From assembly GCA_046302855.1 (NCBI GenBank), contig JBKCHH010000072.1, positions 1 to 27,846 on the forward strand: 27,846 bases of DNA, given 5' to 3'. The notes beneath the pieces were generated by a model, which saw only the letters and a list, made by a program, of their open reading frames with translations, was not told the DNA's origin and made no database searches. Position numbers and translations under genes: made by a program. Source of the DNA: JBKCHH01 sp046302855. Its GTDB lineage: Bacteria; Pseudomonadota; Alphaproteobacteria; Rickettsiales; UBA8987. Numbering within the stretch: the stretch's first letter is position 1; each line of letters opens with the position of its first letter. Shown one piece after another: positions 17,983 to 26,068 of the stretch.

Positions 17983-18474
17983 ATGGCTTTGTTTACCAAT
18001 AAAAATGCAATTGAAACTATAGTTGGTGGCTTGGTTTTAATTGGTGCCATCTTATTGTTTAGGGAAGCCTATAGACAGGGCGATACTTCTGAATCTAATG
18101 GTTATAAACTGGTTGCCTCTTTCCAAAGTGTAGAAGGGCTGGTGCAGGGTAGCGATGTTATGATTGGTGGCATTAAGGTGGGCTTGGTTAGTAAACTTGC
18201 CATTGACCCCAAAACCTTTCAAGCCAAGGCAGAACTAACTTTAAATGATGAAATTAAACTACCCGCCGATTCTTCTGCTATGATAGCTAGCTCTGGCTTA
18301 ATTGGTGGAAAATACCTTTCAATTTCACCCGGTGGTGCGGAAGAAACCTTAAAAAATGGCGATAGAATTGAATATACTCAATCTTCAGTAAATTTTGAAA
18401 CTCTGCTTGGCAAATATATTTTTAATAAAGACACTTCTACAGACGATAAGAAGAAAGGTGATGGCAAAAAATAG
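17983..18474 (+). CDS. mlaD: MlaD-type MCE-domain protein (phospholipid transport)
   Basis: MlaD is a periplasmic, inner-membrane-anchored lipid-binding subunit of the Mla ABC system that moves phospholipids between the membranes. The 163-residue protein has one N-terminal membrane helix (about 10-27) and a single MCE domain (about 40-118) with FQSVEGLVQGSDVMIGGIKVG and SGLIGGKYLSISPGG, as in the family, then a lysine- and aspartate-rich tail. Its ATG directly follows the atpH stop. The other Mla genes are not in the window. The DUF2155 gene overlaps its end, a pairing also seen in other alphaproteobacteria. Confidence 0.93.
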   Translation: MALFTNKNAIETIVGGLVLIGAILLFREAYRQGDTSESNGYKLVASFQSVEGLVQGSDVMIGGIKVGLVSKLAIDPKTFQAKAELTLNDEIKLPADSSAMIASSGLIGGKYLSISPGGAEETLKNGDRIEYTQSSVNFETLLGKYIFNKDTSTDDKKKGDGKK

Positions 18475-18841
18475 CAATTTTTTGTTTATTGGTTTTTTGG
18501 CGGTGCTTTTGTTTCCTTATCTCACCAAGGCGGAAGGCTTGCAGGCTAAGCTAGTGGCGGTGGATAAGATATATGGTAGCAAATACGAATTTAAAGTTTC
18601 TTTAAACGAAAAGGCAAAAATAGATGATTTAACTATAGAGCTAAATTCTTGCAACAATAAAGATAGCCAAAGCACAGCCAAGGTTTCAATTTTCCAAAGG
18701 AAAAAAATTTTTAATAACGAAACTAAAAAAGAAATTGAGATAGAGGAAAAAATCTTCTCGCAAAACCTAACCACCCTTTACCCCACCGAAAACTTTCTAA
18801 AACACAAAAGATACTATATAGCATTGATGGGGTGTTCTTAG
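18461..18841 (+). CDS. DUF2155 family exported protein
   Basis: This 126-residue protein begins with a signal peptide (MAKNSNFLFIGFLAVLLFPY, cleavage near KAEG). The mature part matches the layout of the DUF2155 family: LVAVDKIYGSKYEFKV, then a segment ending ELNSC, then a later YIALMGCS end where relatives have a WVLDC-like end. The function of the family is unknown; it is common in alphaproteobacteria and probably periplasmic. The start at 18461 overlaps mlaD by 14 bases and has AAAGG just upstream; an earlier in-frame ATG at 18395 lies deep in mlaD and would mask the signal peptide. Confidence 0.8.
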   Translation: MAKNSNFLFIGFLAVLLFPYLTKAEGLQAKLVAVDKIYGSKYEFKVSLNEKAKIDDLTIELNSCNNKDSQSTAKVSIFQRKKIFNNETKKEIEIEEKIFSQNLTTLYPTENFLKHKRYYIALMGCS

Positions 18842-18875
18842 TTGATTTATCGTCAATTATTTGTAGAACCATACT

Positions 18876-19676
18876 ATGAATAAAATCCTTGAAAGAATTG
18901 AAAATAGCTTCAAAAAAGCAAAGGCAGAAAAGGGCTATGGTTTTGTTGCCTATCTTATGGCTTCAGATGGTGGTGTGCAGACAAGCAAAAAAATTGTTAA
19001 TTTGCTACCAGAACTGGGTGTGGATGTTATAGAGCTAGGGCTTGCCTTTTCAGACCCAATGGCAGAGGGCAAAACCATTCAACTTGCCTCTAAAAGGGTT
19101 TTAGATAATGGTTATAAAATTGCTCAAGCCTTTGAAATAGCCAAGGATTTTCGCAAAAACAATTCTACCACTCCCATTATATTTATGGGCTATTACAACC
19201 CCATTTTAAACTATGGAGTAGAAGAATTTTGCAAAAAATCAGCGGATATTGGCGTAGATGGCTTAATTATAGTAGATTTGCCCCTAGAAGAGGAGGGCGA
19301 AATATTGCCATTCATAAAAAAATATCAGCTCCATTTTATTAAGCTAATAACCCCAACTACATCCATAGAGAGGGCGAAATTAATTTTAAAATCTGCCACT
19401 GGCTTTGTTTATTATGTTTCAGTAAAGGGGATTACTGGCACAAAGGCTCCAGAATTGCAGGAGGTTAAAACTAAAGTGTTAAAATTAAAAAAGCTAACTA
19501 ACCTACCAATAGTGGTTGGCTTTGGCATAAAAGAAAAATCACAAATTGAAGAAATAAAAACCTTCGCCGGTGGCGTAGTAGTTGGCTCTTCTATAGTAAA
19601 ATTGTTTGAAGAAAATAAAGATGAGGCTAGCTTAATTAAAAAAATAAAAAGTTTTTTACATAGTTTAACCTTATGA
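18876..19676 (+). CDS. trpA: Tryptophan synthase alpha subunit
   Basis: TrpA cleaves indole-3-glycerol phosphate to indole and glyceraldehyde 3-phosphate, normally passing indole to TrpB. The 266-residue TIM barrel keeps both catalytic acids, E53 in VIELGL and D60 in SDPMAEGKTIQ, and the GYYNP motif and phosphate-binding loops GFGIKEKSQ and VVGSSIVK. Small departures from the family are AFSDPMAEGK where PFSDPLADGP is usual, and AYLMASDGG where P-x-x-x-GDPG is usual. No trpB, trpC or other Trp gene is near. Its stop overlaps the rmuC start (ATGA), so it sits in one operon with rmuC and gap. The product glyceraldehyde 3-phosphate is the substrate of GAPDH two genes on. Confidence 0.9.
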   Translation: MNKILERIENSFKKAKAEKGYGFVAYLMASDGGVQTSKKIVNLLPELGVDVIELGLAFSDPMAEGKTIQLASKRVLDNGYKIAQAFEIAKDFRKNNSTTPIIFMGYYNPILNYGVEEFCKKSADIGVDGLIIVDLPLEEEGEILPFIKKYQLHFIKLITPTTSIERAKLILKSATGFVYYVSVKGITGTKAPELQEVKTKVLKLKKLTNLPIVVGFGIKEKSQIEEIKTFAGGVVVGSSIVKLFEENKDEASLIKKIKSFLHSLTL

Positions 19677-20872
19677 TAATTCTTTTAACCGCTATTTGCG
19701 TAATAATTTTTGCCCTTAGCATTCTATTATTTCTAGCCCTGCAAAAAAAATCGGCAAAACTTTTGGAGTTAGAAAAGGCAGTTTCTTTTAAAGAGGCGGA
19801 AAACTTTGCCCTAAAACAAACTATTGAAAATAAACAGCAATTACAAAGTGATTTTTTAAAGCTTTCGCAAAATTCAATCTCTGAACTTGCTATTCGGGTT
19901 TCTAGCAAACTGCTTGATGATCACAAAAGGGAAAATGATGAAATAAAAAAACGAAATGATGAGGTGGTAATAAAATCTAGTGAAGAAATTAACAAAAAAA
20001 TTCAAGAGGTTTTCTCCAAAATAAAATCACTGGATGATAATGTTAAAGAAAACGGCAAAATTGTCGATAAGATAAAAACCTCTCTGCTAGACCCCATCGC
20101 TGGTGGCTCTTTGGCAGAAATTACTTTGGAAAATCTTTTTAAAGCATTTAAGCTAATAAAAACAGTGGATTACGAAATGCAATATACGGTGGCATCTCAA
20201 ACAAAAACTCTGCGGCCTGATGCGATAATTTTTCTACCACAAAACGAAGCTATTTTGGTAGATGCCAAATCTTCTAAGTTCTTTTTGGAATATGATGAAA
20301 GGGATAATAGCGAGCCTTTAAAAAAAGCCCTAAATGCTCATTTAGATAAGCTAATTGAGAAGGATTACTCTGGCTCTGTGGCTTTAGAAAAAAAGAAAAA
20401 GGTGCTATTTACCGCCATGTTTATTTCTTCAGATGTTATTTTAGAAAAAATAAAGCTACTAGATGCAAATTTTTTTGATAGGGCATTTGCCAATAATATT
20501 TTGCCAGTTGGCCCTTCTAGTTTAGCCAGCATTCTAATGCAAACGCAAATGATTATTAGAGATTACAAGCAAAGCGAAAATGTTTCCGTTATTTTAGATG
20601 AGGTGAAAAAACTGCTAAACAACATCGCCAACCTTTCGCAGTATGCCAATAGTTTATCTAGAAGTTTAAAATCAACCTTCACCCATTTTGATAAGTTTTC
20701 CACAAGTTTTAACGCTACTTTTTTAAATAGAAGCAAAAAATTGCACTCACTTGGCGTAGAAGTTGTTGAATCTAAAAAAATAGAACCTATTGAAGGTTTT
20801 CAAATTCTAAGTAAAGAATCAGATAATTTATTTGACCAAGAAAACATTATAAAACTGGAGAAACAGTCATGA
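19673..20872 (+). CDS. rmuC: RmuC-family DNA recombination protein
   Basis: RmuC proteins limit inversions at short inverted repeats in E. coli and carry a nuclease-like fold. The 399-residue product has an N-terminal membrane anchor (1-22), a coiled coil (about 28-135) and the RmuC domain (about 138-350) starting LLDPIAGGSLAEITLENLF. A PD-(D/E)xK-type site is visible as D183 (RPDAIIF) and D197/K199 (ILVDAKSS). The C-terminal 50 residues are variable. It overlaps trpA at its start and gap at its end by four bases each, which points to translational coupling. Confidence 0.92.
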   Translation: MIILLTAICVIIFALSILLFLALQKKSAKLLELEKAVSFKEAENFALKQTIENKQQLQSDFLKLSQNSISELAIRVSSKLLDDHKRENDEIKKRNDEVVIKSSEEINKKIQEVFSKIKSLDDNVKENGKIVDKIKTSLLDPIAGGSLAEITLENLFKAFKLIKTVDYEMQYTVASQTKTLRPDAIIFLPQNEAILVDAKSSKFFLEYDERDNSEPLKKALNAHLDKLIEKDYSGSVALEKKKKVLFTAMFISSDVILEKIKLLDANFFDRAFANNILPVGPSSLASILMQTQMIIRDYKQSENVSVILDEVKKLLNNIANLSQYANSLSRSLKSTFTHFDKFSTSFNATFLNRSKKLHSLGVEVVESKKIEPIEGFQILSKESDNLFDQENIIKLEKQS

Positions 20873-21867
20873 AAAAACTAGGAATTAATGGCATGGGCAG
20901 AATTGGCAGGTGTGTTTTAAGGGCTTATTTAGAGCGAAAAGACCCATTCACCATAACCGCCATTAACGCCAAATGTAGCGATGCGGAGCTAATTCATTTA
21001 ATAAAATATGATTCCACTTATGGAATTTTACAAGAAAATGTAGAGATAATTGATGGTTATTTGCATATTGGCAAACATAAGTTCTATCGCTTTAAAGAGC
21101 TAGAGCCTGAAAAAATTGCTTGGGAAAAGGCGGGTGTAGAAATAGTGCTAGAATGCACAGGTGCTTTTAACTCAAAAGAAAAATCATCTAAGCATCTACA
21201 TGGTGGCGTAAAGCAGGTTATAGTTTCTGCCCCTGTAGCTGATGCCGATAAAATGATAGTAATGGGCGTGAATGAAGGTTGGTTAGAAAAGAGTGATAAG
21301 ATTATATCTGTGGGTTCTTGTACCACCAATTGTTTAGCTCCAATACTTAAGGTGTTAGATGAGGCTTTTGGTATAAAATATGGTTTTATGACCACAATCC
21401 ACGCCTATACGGCAGACCAAAACTTACTTGATAATCCACATAAAGATTTACGCAGGGCAAGAACGGCTGGAAGCAATATAGTTCCCACCTCTACTGGGGC
21501 GGCAAAATCTATAGGGGTGGTTCTGCCACAACTTAAAGGCAAGCTAGATGGAACTTCGCTAAGGGTGCCAGTTGCCAGTGTTTCTATGGTAGATTTAGTT
21601 TTTACCACGATTGAGAAAACTTCAAAAGAGGGGGTAAATAACGCTCTACTTAAAGCCTCAAAAGGTTCTTTAAAGGGAATAATAGCTTTTGATACCGCCC
21701 CGCTTGTATCTAGCGATTTTATTAAAAGGGTGGAAAGTAGCATTGTGGATTCCCTTGAAACCTATCAAGTGGGGGCTGATTTATTTCGCATTGCCAGCTG
21801 GTATGATAACGAATGGGGCTTTTCTAACCGTATGCTAGATGTAGCCCAAAATGTAGCAAGTTTGTAA
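20869..21867 (+). CDS. gap: Glyceraldehyde-3-phosphate dehydrogenase
   Basis: GAPDH interconverts glyceraldehyde 3-phosphate and 1,3-bisphosphoglycerate in the cytosol. The 332-residue protein has the Rossmann motif INGMGRIGR, the catalytic C151 in SVGSCTTNCLAP and H178 in TTIHAYTADQ. The Asp that follows AIN in NAD-specific enzymes is A34 here (AINAKCSDAE), while the Pro of LDNPHKDLRRAR is kept. Loss of this Asp is associated with use of NADP in the family, so cofactor choice may be relaxed or reversed. The start overlaps rmuC (ATGA) and has a GGAG eight bases upstream. Many Rickettsiales with this gene lack full glycolysis and are thought to use it for gluconeogenesis. Confidence 0.96.
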   Translation: MKKLGINGMGRIGRCVLRAYLERKDPFTITAINAKCSDAELIHLIKYDSTYGILQENVEIIDGYLHIGKHKFYRFKELEPEKIAWEKAGVEIVLECTGAFNSKEKSSKHLHGGVKQVIVSAPVADADKMIVMGVNEGWLEKSDKIISVGSCTTNCLAPILKVLDEAFGIKYGFMTTIHAYTADQNLLDNPHKDLRRARTAGSNIVPTSTGAAKSIGVVLPQLKGKLDGTSLRVPVASVSMVDLVFTTIEKTSKEGVNNALLKASKGSLKGIIAFDTAPLVSSDFIKRVESSIVDSLETYQVGADLFRIASWYDNEWGFSNRMLDVAQNVASL

Positions 21868-21875
21868 TATAGGGG

Positions 21876-21884
21876 TGGTATAAT
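21876..21884 (+). promoter_or_regulatory. Extended -10 promoter of the tail-anchored gene
   Basis: TGGTATAAT at 21876-21884 is a perfect extended -10 (TGn plus TATAAT) with no good -35. A start near 21891 leaves a very short leader, with AAGG at 21897-21900 placed seven bases before the ATG of the next gene. This gene is thus probably transcribed apart from gap. Confidence 0.5.
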
Positions 21885-21907
21885 TTTACAATTAATAAGG
21901 TAATATT

Positions 21908-22378
21908 ATGCTAAATAATACTCACAATTCAGATTGGCGTGGAATACTAAATGGTGGCAATAGAAGTAGCCAATATTTGTATTCACAAAGCATAAACAAC
22001 AACCTTAGATTAACCAAATATCACATTGATTTTGCTAATAAAAATCTTGCACAAAAATCTGATAGTTTGTTCGGGGGTGGTGTGCAACAAGAAGTTACTC
22101 AAGTTAAACCCAAAAATTTACTTTCTATGTTCAGTAATAGGGGAAGTAATTTGCTTGATAGGTATAAACAAATCTATGAAATGAAAAAGTCTGGCAGTAG
22201 TTATGGTAAGGGCGCTAACAATATGCTTGATAACAATATTATGAAATATTCCACCCTTATTGATAAAGATATAAAAAAAATTCAAGCTGGGCGTGAAAAA
22301 ATGGCCTCACAGCCTTTCTTTTTAATAATTTTAATAGCTATGGTTGGGCTGTTTTTATTCTTTTCAATGCGAATGTAG
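21908..22378 (+). CDS. Hypothetical tail-anchored protein
   Basis: I do not recognise this 156-residue protein. It is rich in Asn and Ser at the N-terminus, polar and probably helical in the middle (about 80-130, with many K, D and I), and ends in one strongly hydrophobic helix (about 136-153, FFLIILIAMVGLFLFFS) followed only by MRM. There is no signal peptide. This is the layout of a C-tail-anchored membrane protein with its bulk in the cytoplasm, or of a protein inserted late by its last helix. It has its own promoter-like sequence and a ribosome site. It lies between gap and a palindromic repeat. A role in secretion or in host contact would be speculation. Confidence 0.75.
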   Translation: MLNNTHNSDWRGILNGGNRSSQYLYSQSINNNLRLTKYHIDFANKNLAQKSDSLFGGGVQQEVTQVKPKNLLSMFSNRGSNLLDRYKQIYEMKKSGSSYGKGANNMLDNNIMKYSTLIDKDIKKIQAGREKMASQPFFLIILIAMVGLFLFFSMRM

Positions 22379-22411
22379 TGATATTTTTTTGGATATTTTT
22401 ATTAAATTAAC

Positions 22412-22439
22412 TTGAAAAAAAGTGGTATAGAAATATAGA
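22412..22439 (+). promoter_or_regulatory. Candidate promoter of the MHS transporter gene
   Basis: TTGAAA (22412-22417) and TATAGA (22434-22439) are spaced by 16 bases. The expected start near 22446 coincides with the left end of the palindromic repeat, so the repeat would form most of the 5' untranslated region of the transporter mRNA. Confidence 0.4.
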
Positions 22440-22443
22440 TAAA

Positions 22444-22547
22444 GTCATTGCGAGGAGCTTTCTCAAAAAAGCTCCGTGGCAATCCAGCAAATAAAACTCC
22501 AAAATATGGCTTATGAACTGGATTGCTTCGCTTCCGCTCGCAATGAC
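22444..22547. repeat. Palindromic dispersed repeat, copy 2
   Basis: The left arm (22444-22487) begins GTCATTGCGAGGAGC and ends GGCAATCCAG; the right arm (22518-22547) begins CTGGATTGCTTCGC and ends CGCTCGCAATGAC, its imperfect reverse complement. The left arm contains a nested hairpin, GGAGCTTT (22454-22461) against AAAGCTCC (22468-22475). It shares its arm ends with the copy at 3483-3603, but the inner sequence differs. It sits immediately upstream of the MHS transporter gene. Confidence 0.85.
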
Positions 22548-22576
22548 GGTTTTCCTAAAAAGCAAACAGTTTTATA

Positions 22577-23836
22577 ATGAAAAAAGTTGTAGCAGCAAGT
22601 ATGATAGGTAATGGGTTGGAGTGGTATGATTATGCCCTCTATGGTCATTTGGCAACCCTTATAAGTTCCCATTTTTTCCCCACTACAAACCCATTTGTTT
22701 CTTTAATTGCAACCTTTGGCGTATTCGCCGCTGGCTTTGCTATGCGTCCACTGGGTGCAATAATATTTGGCTATATTGGCGATAGATACGGCAGAAAAGT
22801 ATCCCTTACCTCATCAATTTTATTAATGGCAATTCCAACAGGTCTGCTTGGTATTTTGCCCACTTATGAAACAATAGGAATCTGGGCGCCAATTTTGCTC
22901 ACCATAATTCGCCTACTGCAGGGCATTGCCATTGGTGGCGAATTTAGTGGCTCGATAATTTATGTAGTGGAACACTCTCCAGCTAATAAAAGGGGCTTGG
23001 CAGGAAGCACCTCGGTTATGAGCCTTATGATTGGCGTTTTGCTTGGAAGTGGTGTTGCCTCACTTTTTGCAGAACTTATGAGCAAGGCAGATTTTGAAAG
23101 CTATGGCTGGCGTATCCCATTCATCATTGGCTTTTTTATTGGCATAATTGGGCTATACATAAGAACCTTTTTAGATGAAAGTGAAACCTTTAAAGAGGCA
23201 AAGGAGCTAGGCCATCTATCTAAAAAACCCTTAAAAGACATCTTAAGTAAAAAATATAGGGGTAAACTACTAATTGGTCTGGGAGCCTATATGGGGGTTA
23301 CCATTCCCTTTTATCTGCTTACGGTTTTTATGAATAGCTTTATGTCTAAAGTTTTAGGCTATAGTGTTCAAGATGCCTTGCTTATTAACACTATTTGTAT
23401 GTTCGTTCTGCTTGCCCTGCTTCCCTTTTCCGCCATTTTGAGTGATAAGATTGGTAGAAAGCCAGTGTTAGTAGCAAGTAGCCTTGCCTATATTGTTTTT
23501 GCCTATCCAATATTTTATCTGGTTGCCTTAAACAGCTTTTATATGGCTTTGCTTGGCGTTTTGCTGTTTGCCATAGTGGTATCTTTCTATGTAGCGGTTA
23601 TTCCAACCCTTTTGGTGGAGATTTTCCCCACTAGCATACGCTATACAGGCGTATCTTTAGCCTGCAATGTTTGTGCCGCCATTTTTGGTGGAACCGCCCC
23701 AATTATCGCCACTTGGCTGGTTAAGGCTACGGGACATAATACTATTCTAGCCATATATATTGCCTTTAGTGCCGTAATTTCTTTAGTTGCCCTATTTTAT
23801 TACAAAGAAACCTATAAGGTTAGGTTAAATGGGTAA
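22577..23836 (+). CDS. MFS transporter, metabolite:H+ symporter (ProP-like) family
   Basis: This 419-residue protein has about 12 membrane helices and belongs to the MHS branch of the major facilitator superfamily, which imports compounds such as proline/betaine, dicarboxylates or alpha-ketoglutarate with protons. Markers are GNGLEWYDYALYG at residues 11-23, GDRYGRKVSL at 68-77, RLLQGIAIGGEFSG in helix 4, and a second SDKIGRKP between helices 8 and 9. The long C-terminal coiled coil of E. coli ProP is absent. Rickettsiales often carry several such transporters; the substrate cannot be read from sequence. There is no Shine-Dalgarno sequence. A palindromic repeat occupies its upstream region. 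Confidence 0.9.
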   Translation: MKKVVAASMIGNGLEWYDYALYGHLATLISSHFFPTTNPFVSLIATFGVFAAGFAMRPLGAIIFGYIGDRYGRKVSLTSSILLMAIPTGLLGILPTYETIGIWAPILLTIIRLLQGIAIGGEFSGSIIYVVEHSPANKRGLAGSTSVMSLMIGVLLGSGVASLFAELMSKADFESYGWRIPFIIGFFIGIIGLYIRTFLDESETFKEAKELGHLSKKPLKDILSKKYRGKLLIGLGAYMGVTIPFYLLTVFMNSFMSKVLGYSVQDALLINTICMFVLLALLPFSAILSDKIGRKPVLVASSLAYIVFAYPIFYLVALNSFYMALLGVLLFAIVVSFYVAVIPTLLVEIFPTSIRYTGVSLACNVCAAIFGGTAPIIATWLVKATGHNTILAIYIAFSAVISLVALFYYKETYKVRLNG

Positions 23837-23867
23837 TAGGTCGTTATTTTTTCTCAACAAATCCGCC

Positions 23868-23890
23868 CCTAAAAAAGTGAGGTTTTTTTT
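23868..23890 (+). terminator. Weak A/T hairpin after the transporter gene
   Basis: A run TAAAAAA is followed by the loop GTGAGG and an eight-base T-run, allowing a short A-T stem that itself ends in T residues. It lies about 35 bases after the transporter stop. The stem has no GC pairs, so termination would be inefficient. Confidence 0.25.
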
Positions 23891-23953
23891 ATTTTGTATT
23901 TAGGGATATATAGATTATTTTTCTGCTAATAGTTCTTATATAAAGAAACAAAA

Positions 23954-26065
23954 ATGGCAGTAGCTAAACCAAAAGAGAATCAAAAAGAATATAATAGTGC
24001 AGATTTTATCCCTCTTGCCTGCCATTATGATAAAAATACCGTCATCACCAAAAATGGTGAACTTATAAAGGTTATAAAGCTAACCGGCCTTAATATTGAA
24101 AAAATTGAAAATGAAAAAACTGAAAACATTAGGTTCTACATAAGAAAAGCCTTAAGTGATTCTATAAAATCTGCCAATGTGGCGGTTTGGATTCACACCA
24201 TAAGGCGTAGAAAAGATATTACCCTGCCACCCATTCAAACCCCACTCTCTGCAATAGCCAGCAAAATAGCGGATAAGAACATAAAACACTTCGAGTATAG
24301 CAGAATTTTTGTGAATGAGGTTTATATCACCATTGCCATTCAGCCGTTTACAGTAAAAGAAAAGGGCTTAAAGGGTTTTTTTTCTAGCCTTTATTATCCT
24401 TATGAGTTTGAAAATAGGTTTAGCGAAATGGCAAAGGCAAACCAAGAACTAACTGAAATTTCAGACACAATCTTAAAAAACTTAAGTCGTTTTGGGGCAG
24501 AGGTTCTAACCATAAAAAAAAGTTTGGATGATGGGGTTTTTTACTCGCTAATTTCTGGCTTTTTTTCTAAGATAGTAAACTTTCAAGAAAATAACTTCCC
24601 CTTAGCATTTACAGACCTATCACAGGTATTAGCCAGTTATAAATTTAGAATTGGCTTTAATTACATAGAGTTTTTTAGCGAGGAAGAAAGGCACTTTGTG
24701 GGCATCTTAACCCTAAAAGAATATCATGAAATTTCTGCCAAAAAACTGGAAGAGATTTTTAATCTGCCAATAAAATTTATCGCCTATGAAACCTTCGATT
24801 TTAGCGAAAAGGCAGATGTAAAAGATAACTTTGTGCAAAAATATGAATATATGCACAGTAGCGGTGCCGATGAAATTGCTTTCAAAAGTGGCCTGTATGA
24901 TATTATGGAGGCAGAAAAGAAAAATCTACATTTTGGCGAGCATCAAATGTGCTTTTGTGTAATAAATGATGATAAAAAATTGCTAGAAGAAGATATTACT
25001 ACCCTAGTAAAAAAGTTCCAAGATCTAGGATTAGTAATGATTAGAGAAGATTTATTTGTTGAAGAATGTTATTGGGGTTCGGTTCCGGGTAATTTCCCCT
25101 TTTTAAGGCGTCGTTCGCCTACTACTTTTGAAAAGCTAGGTGGCTTTGCCATTTTAAGCAATGTAGCCATTGGCAAAAAAGAAAATAATCAATGGGGCGA
25201 GGCGGTTGTAATACTCAGAACCGAAAATAATGTGCCATACTATTTTAACTTTCATGATGGGGCAAATGGCAATACCTTTGTGGTGGGTGGGTTAGGCAGT
25301 GGAAAAACTCTGTTAGTTAATTACCTGCTTTTAAAGTCTATGAAGTTTAATATTAACCTTATTTATTTTGATGCAACTGGTTCATCTGAACTATTTATTT
25401 CTACACTAGGTGGCAAATATATAAAGTTTAATGATGGTGCAATAACTGATAACTATAATAACCATTATGAACCAGACAATTTTAAAAAGGCCATGCTTGC
25501 AGAAAAAATCTTTGGCATAAATTTAGGCACGATAAAAGAAAAGCAAGATATATCTAGGGTGGTAATGAGCTTTTTGAAGGATAGCTCTTTCATAAAAAAC
25601 CGCACCATTATAGTTTTAGATGAGGTGTGGAAAGATATAGACGACGCAAAGTTTAAAGAAAGGGTAGGGGAGTGGCTCTCTTTTTTAACCGAACGCAATT
25701 CCATGGCAATTTTTATAACCGATACAGTAGATGATGCCATAAATAACGAGCTAGAATATGAAATAAGTAAAGATGTGGCAACCAAGCTGTTTTTTGCTAA
25801 CCCAAACGCTTCTGAAAACTATAAAAGGTTTTTTGGGGTGGAAGATGCCGAGCTAGAAAAAATTAACTCAATTAAAACCAATCACAGGGTGTTTGTGGTA
25901 AAAAATGGCGATAATGCCTACCCAATTAGTTCAGATATTCCCTTTTTAAATAAAGATGACATTGAAATTTTATCTTGCAACCCTGTAGCTGTAAAAAAAT
26001 ATCAAGATAAGGCTAGTAAAAATAGTTTATCTTTGGGGGAATTTTTAACCACTCATTTAGAGTAA
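23954..26065 (+). CDS. virB4: Type IV secretion ATPase VirB4
   Basis: VirB4 is the largest ATPase of type IV secretion systems, working at the inner membrane. The 703-residue product opens with FIPLACHYDKNTVITKNGELIKVIKLTG, typical of the family, has the CagE/TrbE/VirB-type middle region, then a P-loop GGLGSGKT with K451 and T452 and a Walker B LDEVWK with D556/E557. The segment that in most relatives reads ATQ-x-x-D after the Walker B strand reads FITDTVDDA, with Asp near residue 590 in place of Gln. It is about 100 residues shorter than typical rickettsial VirB4. No virB3 precedes it; the 117-base gap to the transporter is too short for one. virB6 follows after three bases. Confidence 0.93.
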   Translation: MAVAKPKENQKEYNSADFIPLACHYDKNTVITKNGELIKVIKLTGLNIEKIENEKTENIRFYIRKALSDSIKSANVAVWIHTIRRRKDITLPPIQTPLSAIASKIADKNIKHFEYSRIFVNEVYITIAIQPFTVKEKGLKGFFSSLYYPYEFENRFSEMAKANQELTEISDTILKNLSRFGAEVLTIKKSLDDGVFYSLISGFFSKIVNFQENNFPLAFTDLSQVLASYKFRIGFNYIEFFSEEERHFVGILTLKEYHEISAKKLEEIFNLPIKFIAYETFDFSEKADVKDNFVQKYEYMHSSGADEIAFKSGLYDIMEAEKKNLHFGEHQMCFCVINDDKKLLEEDITTLVKKFQDLGLVMIREDLFVEECYWGSVPGNFPFLRRRSPTTFEKLGGFAILSNVAIGKKENNQWGEAVVILRTENNVPYYFNFHDGANGNTFVVGGLGSGKTLLVNYLLLKSMKFNINLIYFDATGSSELFISTLGGKYIKFNDGAITDNYNNHYEPDNFKKAMLAEKIFGINLGTIKEKQDISRVVMSFLKDSSFIKNRTIIVLDEVWKDIDDAKFKERVGEWLSFLTERNSMAIFITDTVDDAINNELEYEISKDVATKLFFANPNASENYKRFFGVEDAELEKINSIKTNHRVFVVKNGDNAYPISSDIPFLNKDDIEILSCNPVAVKKYQDKASKNSLSLGEFLTTHLE

Positions 26066-26068
26066 AAA

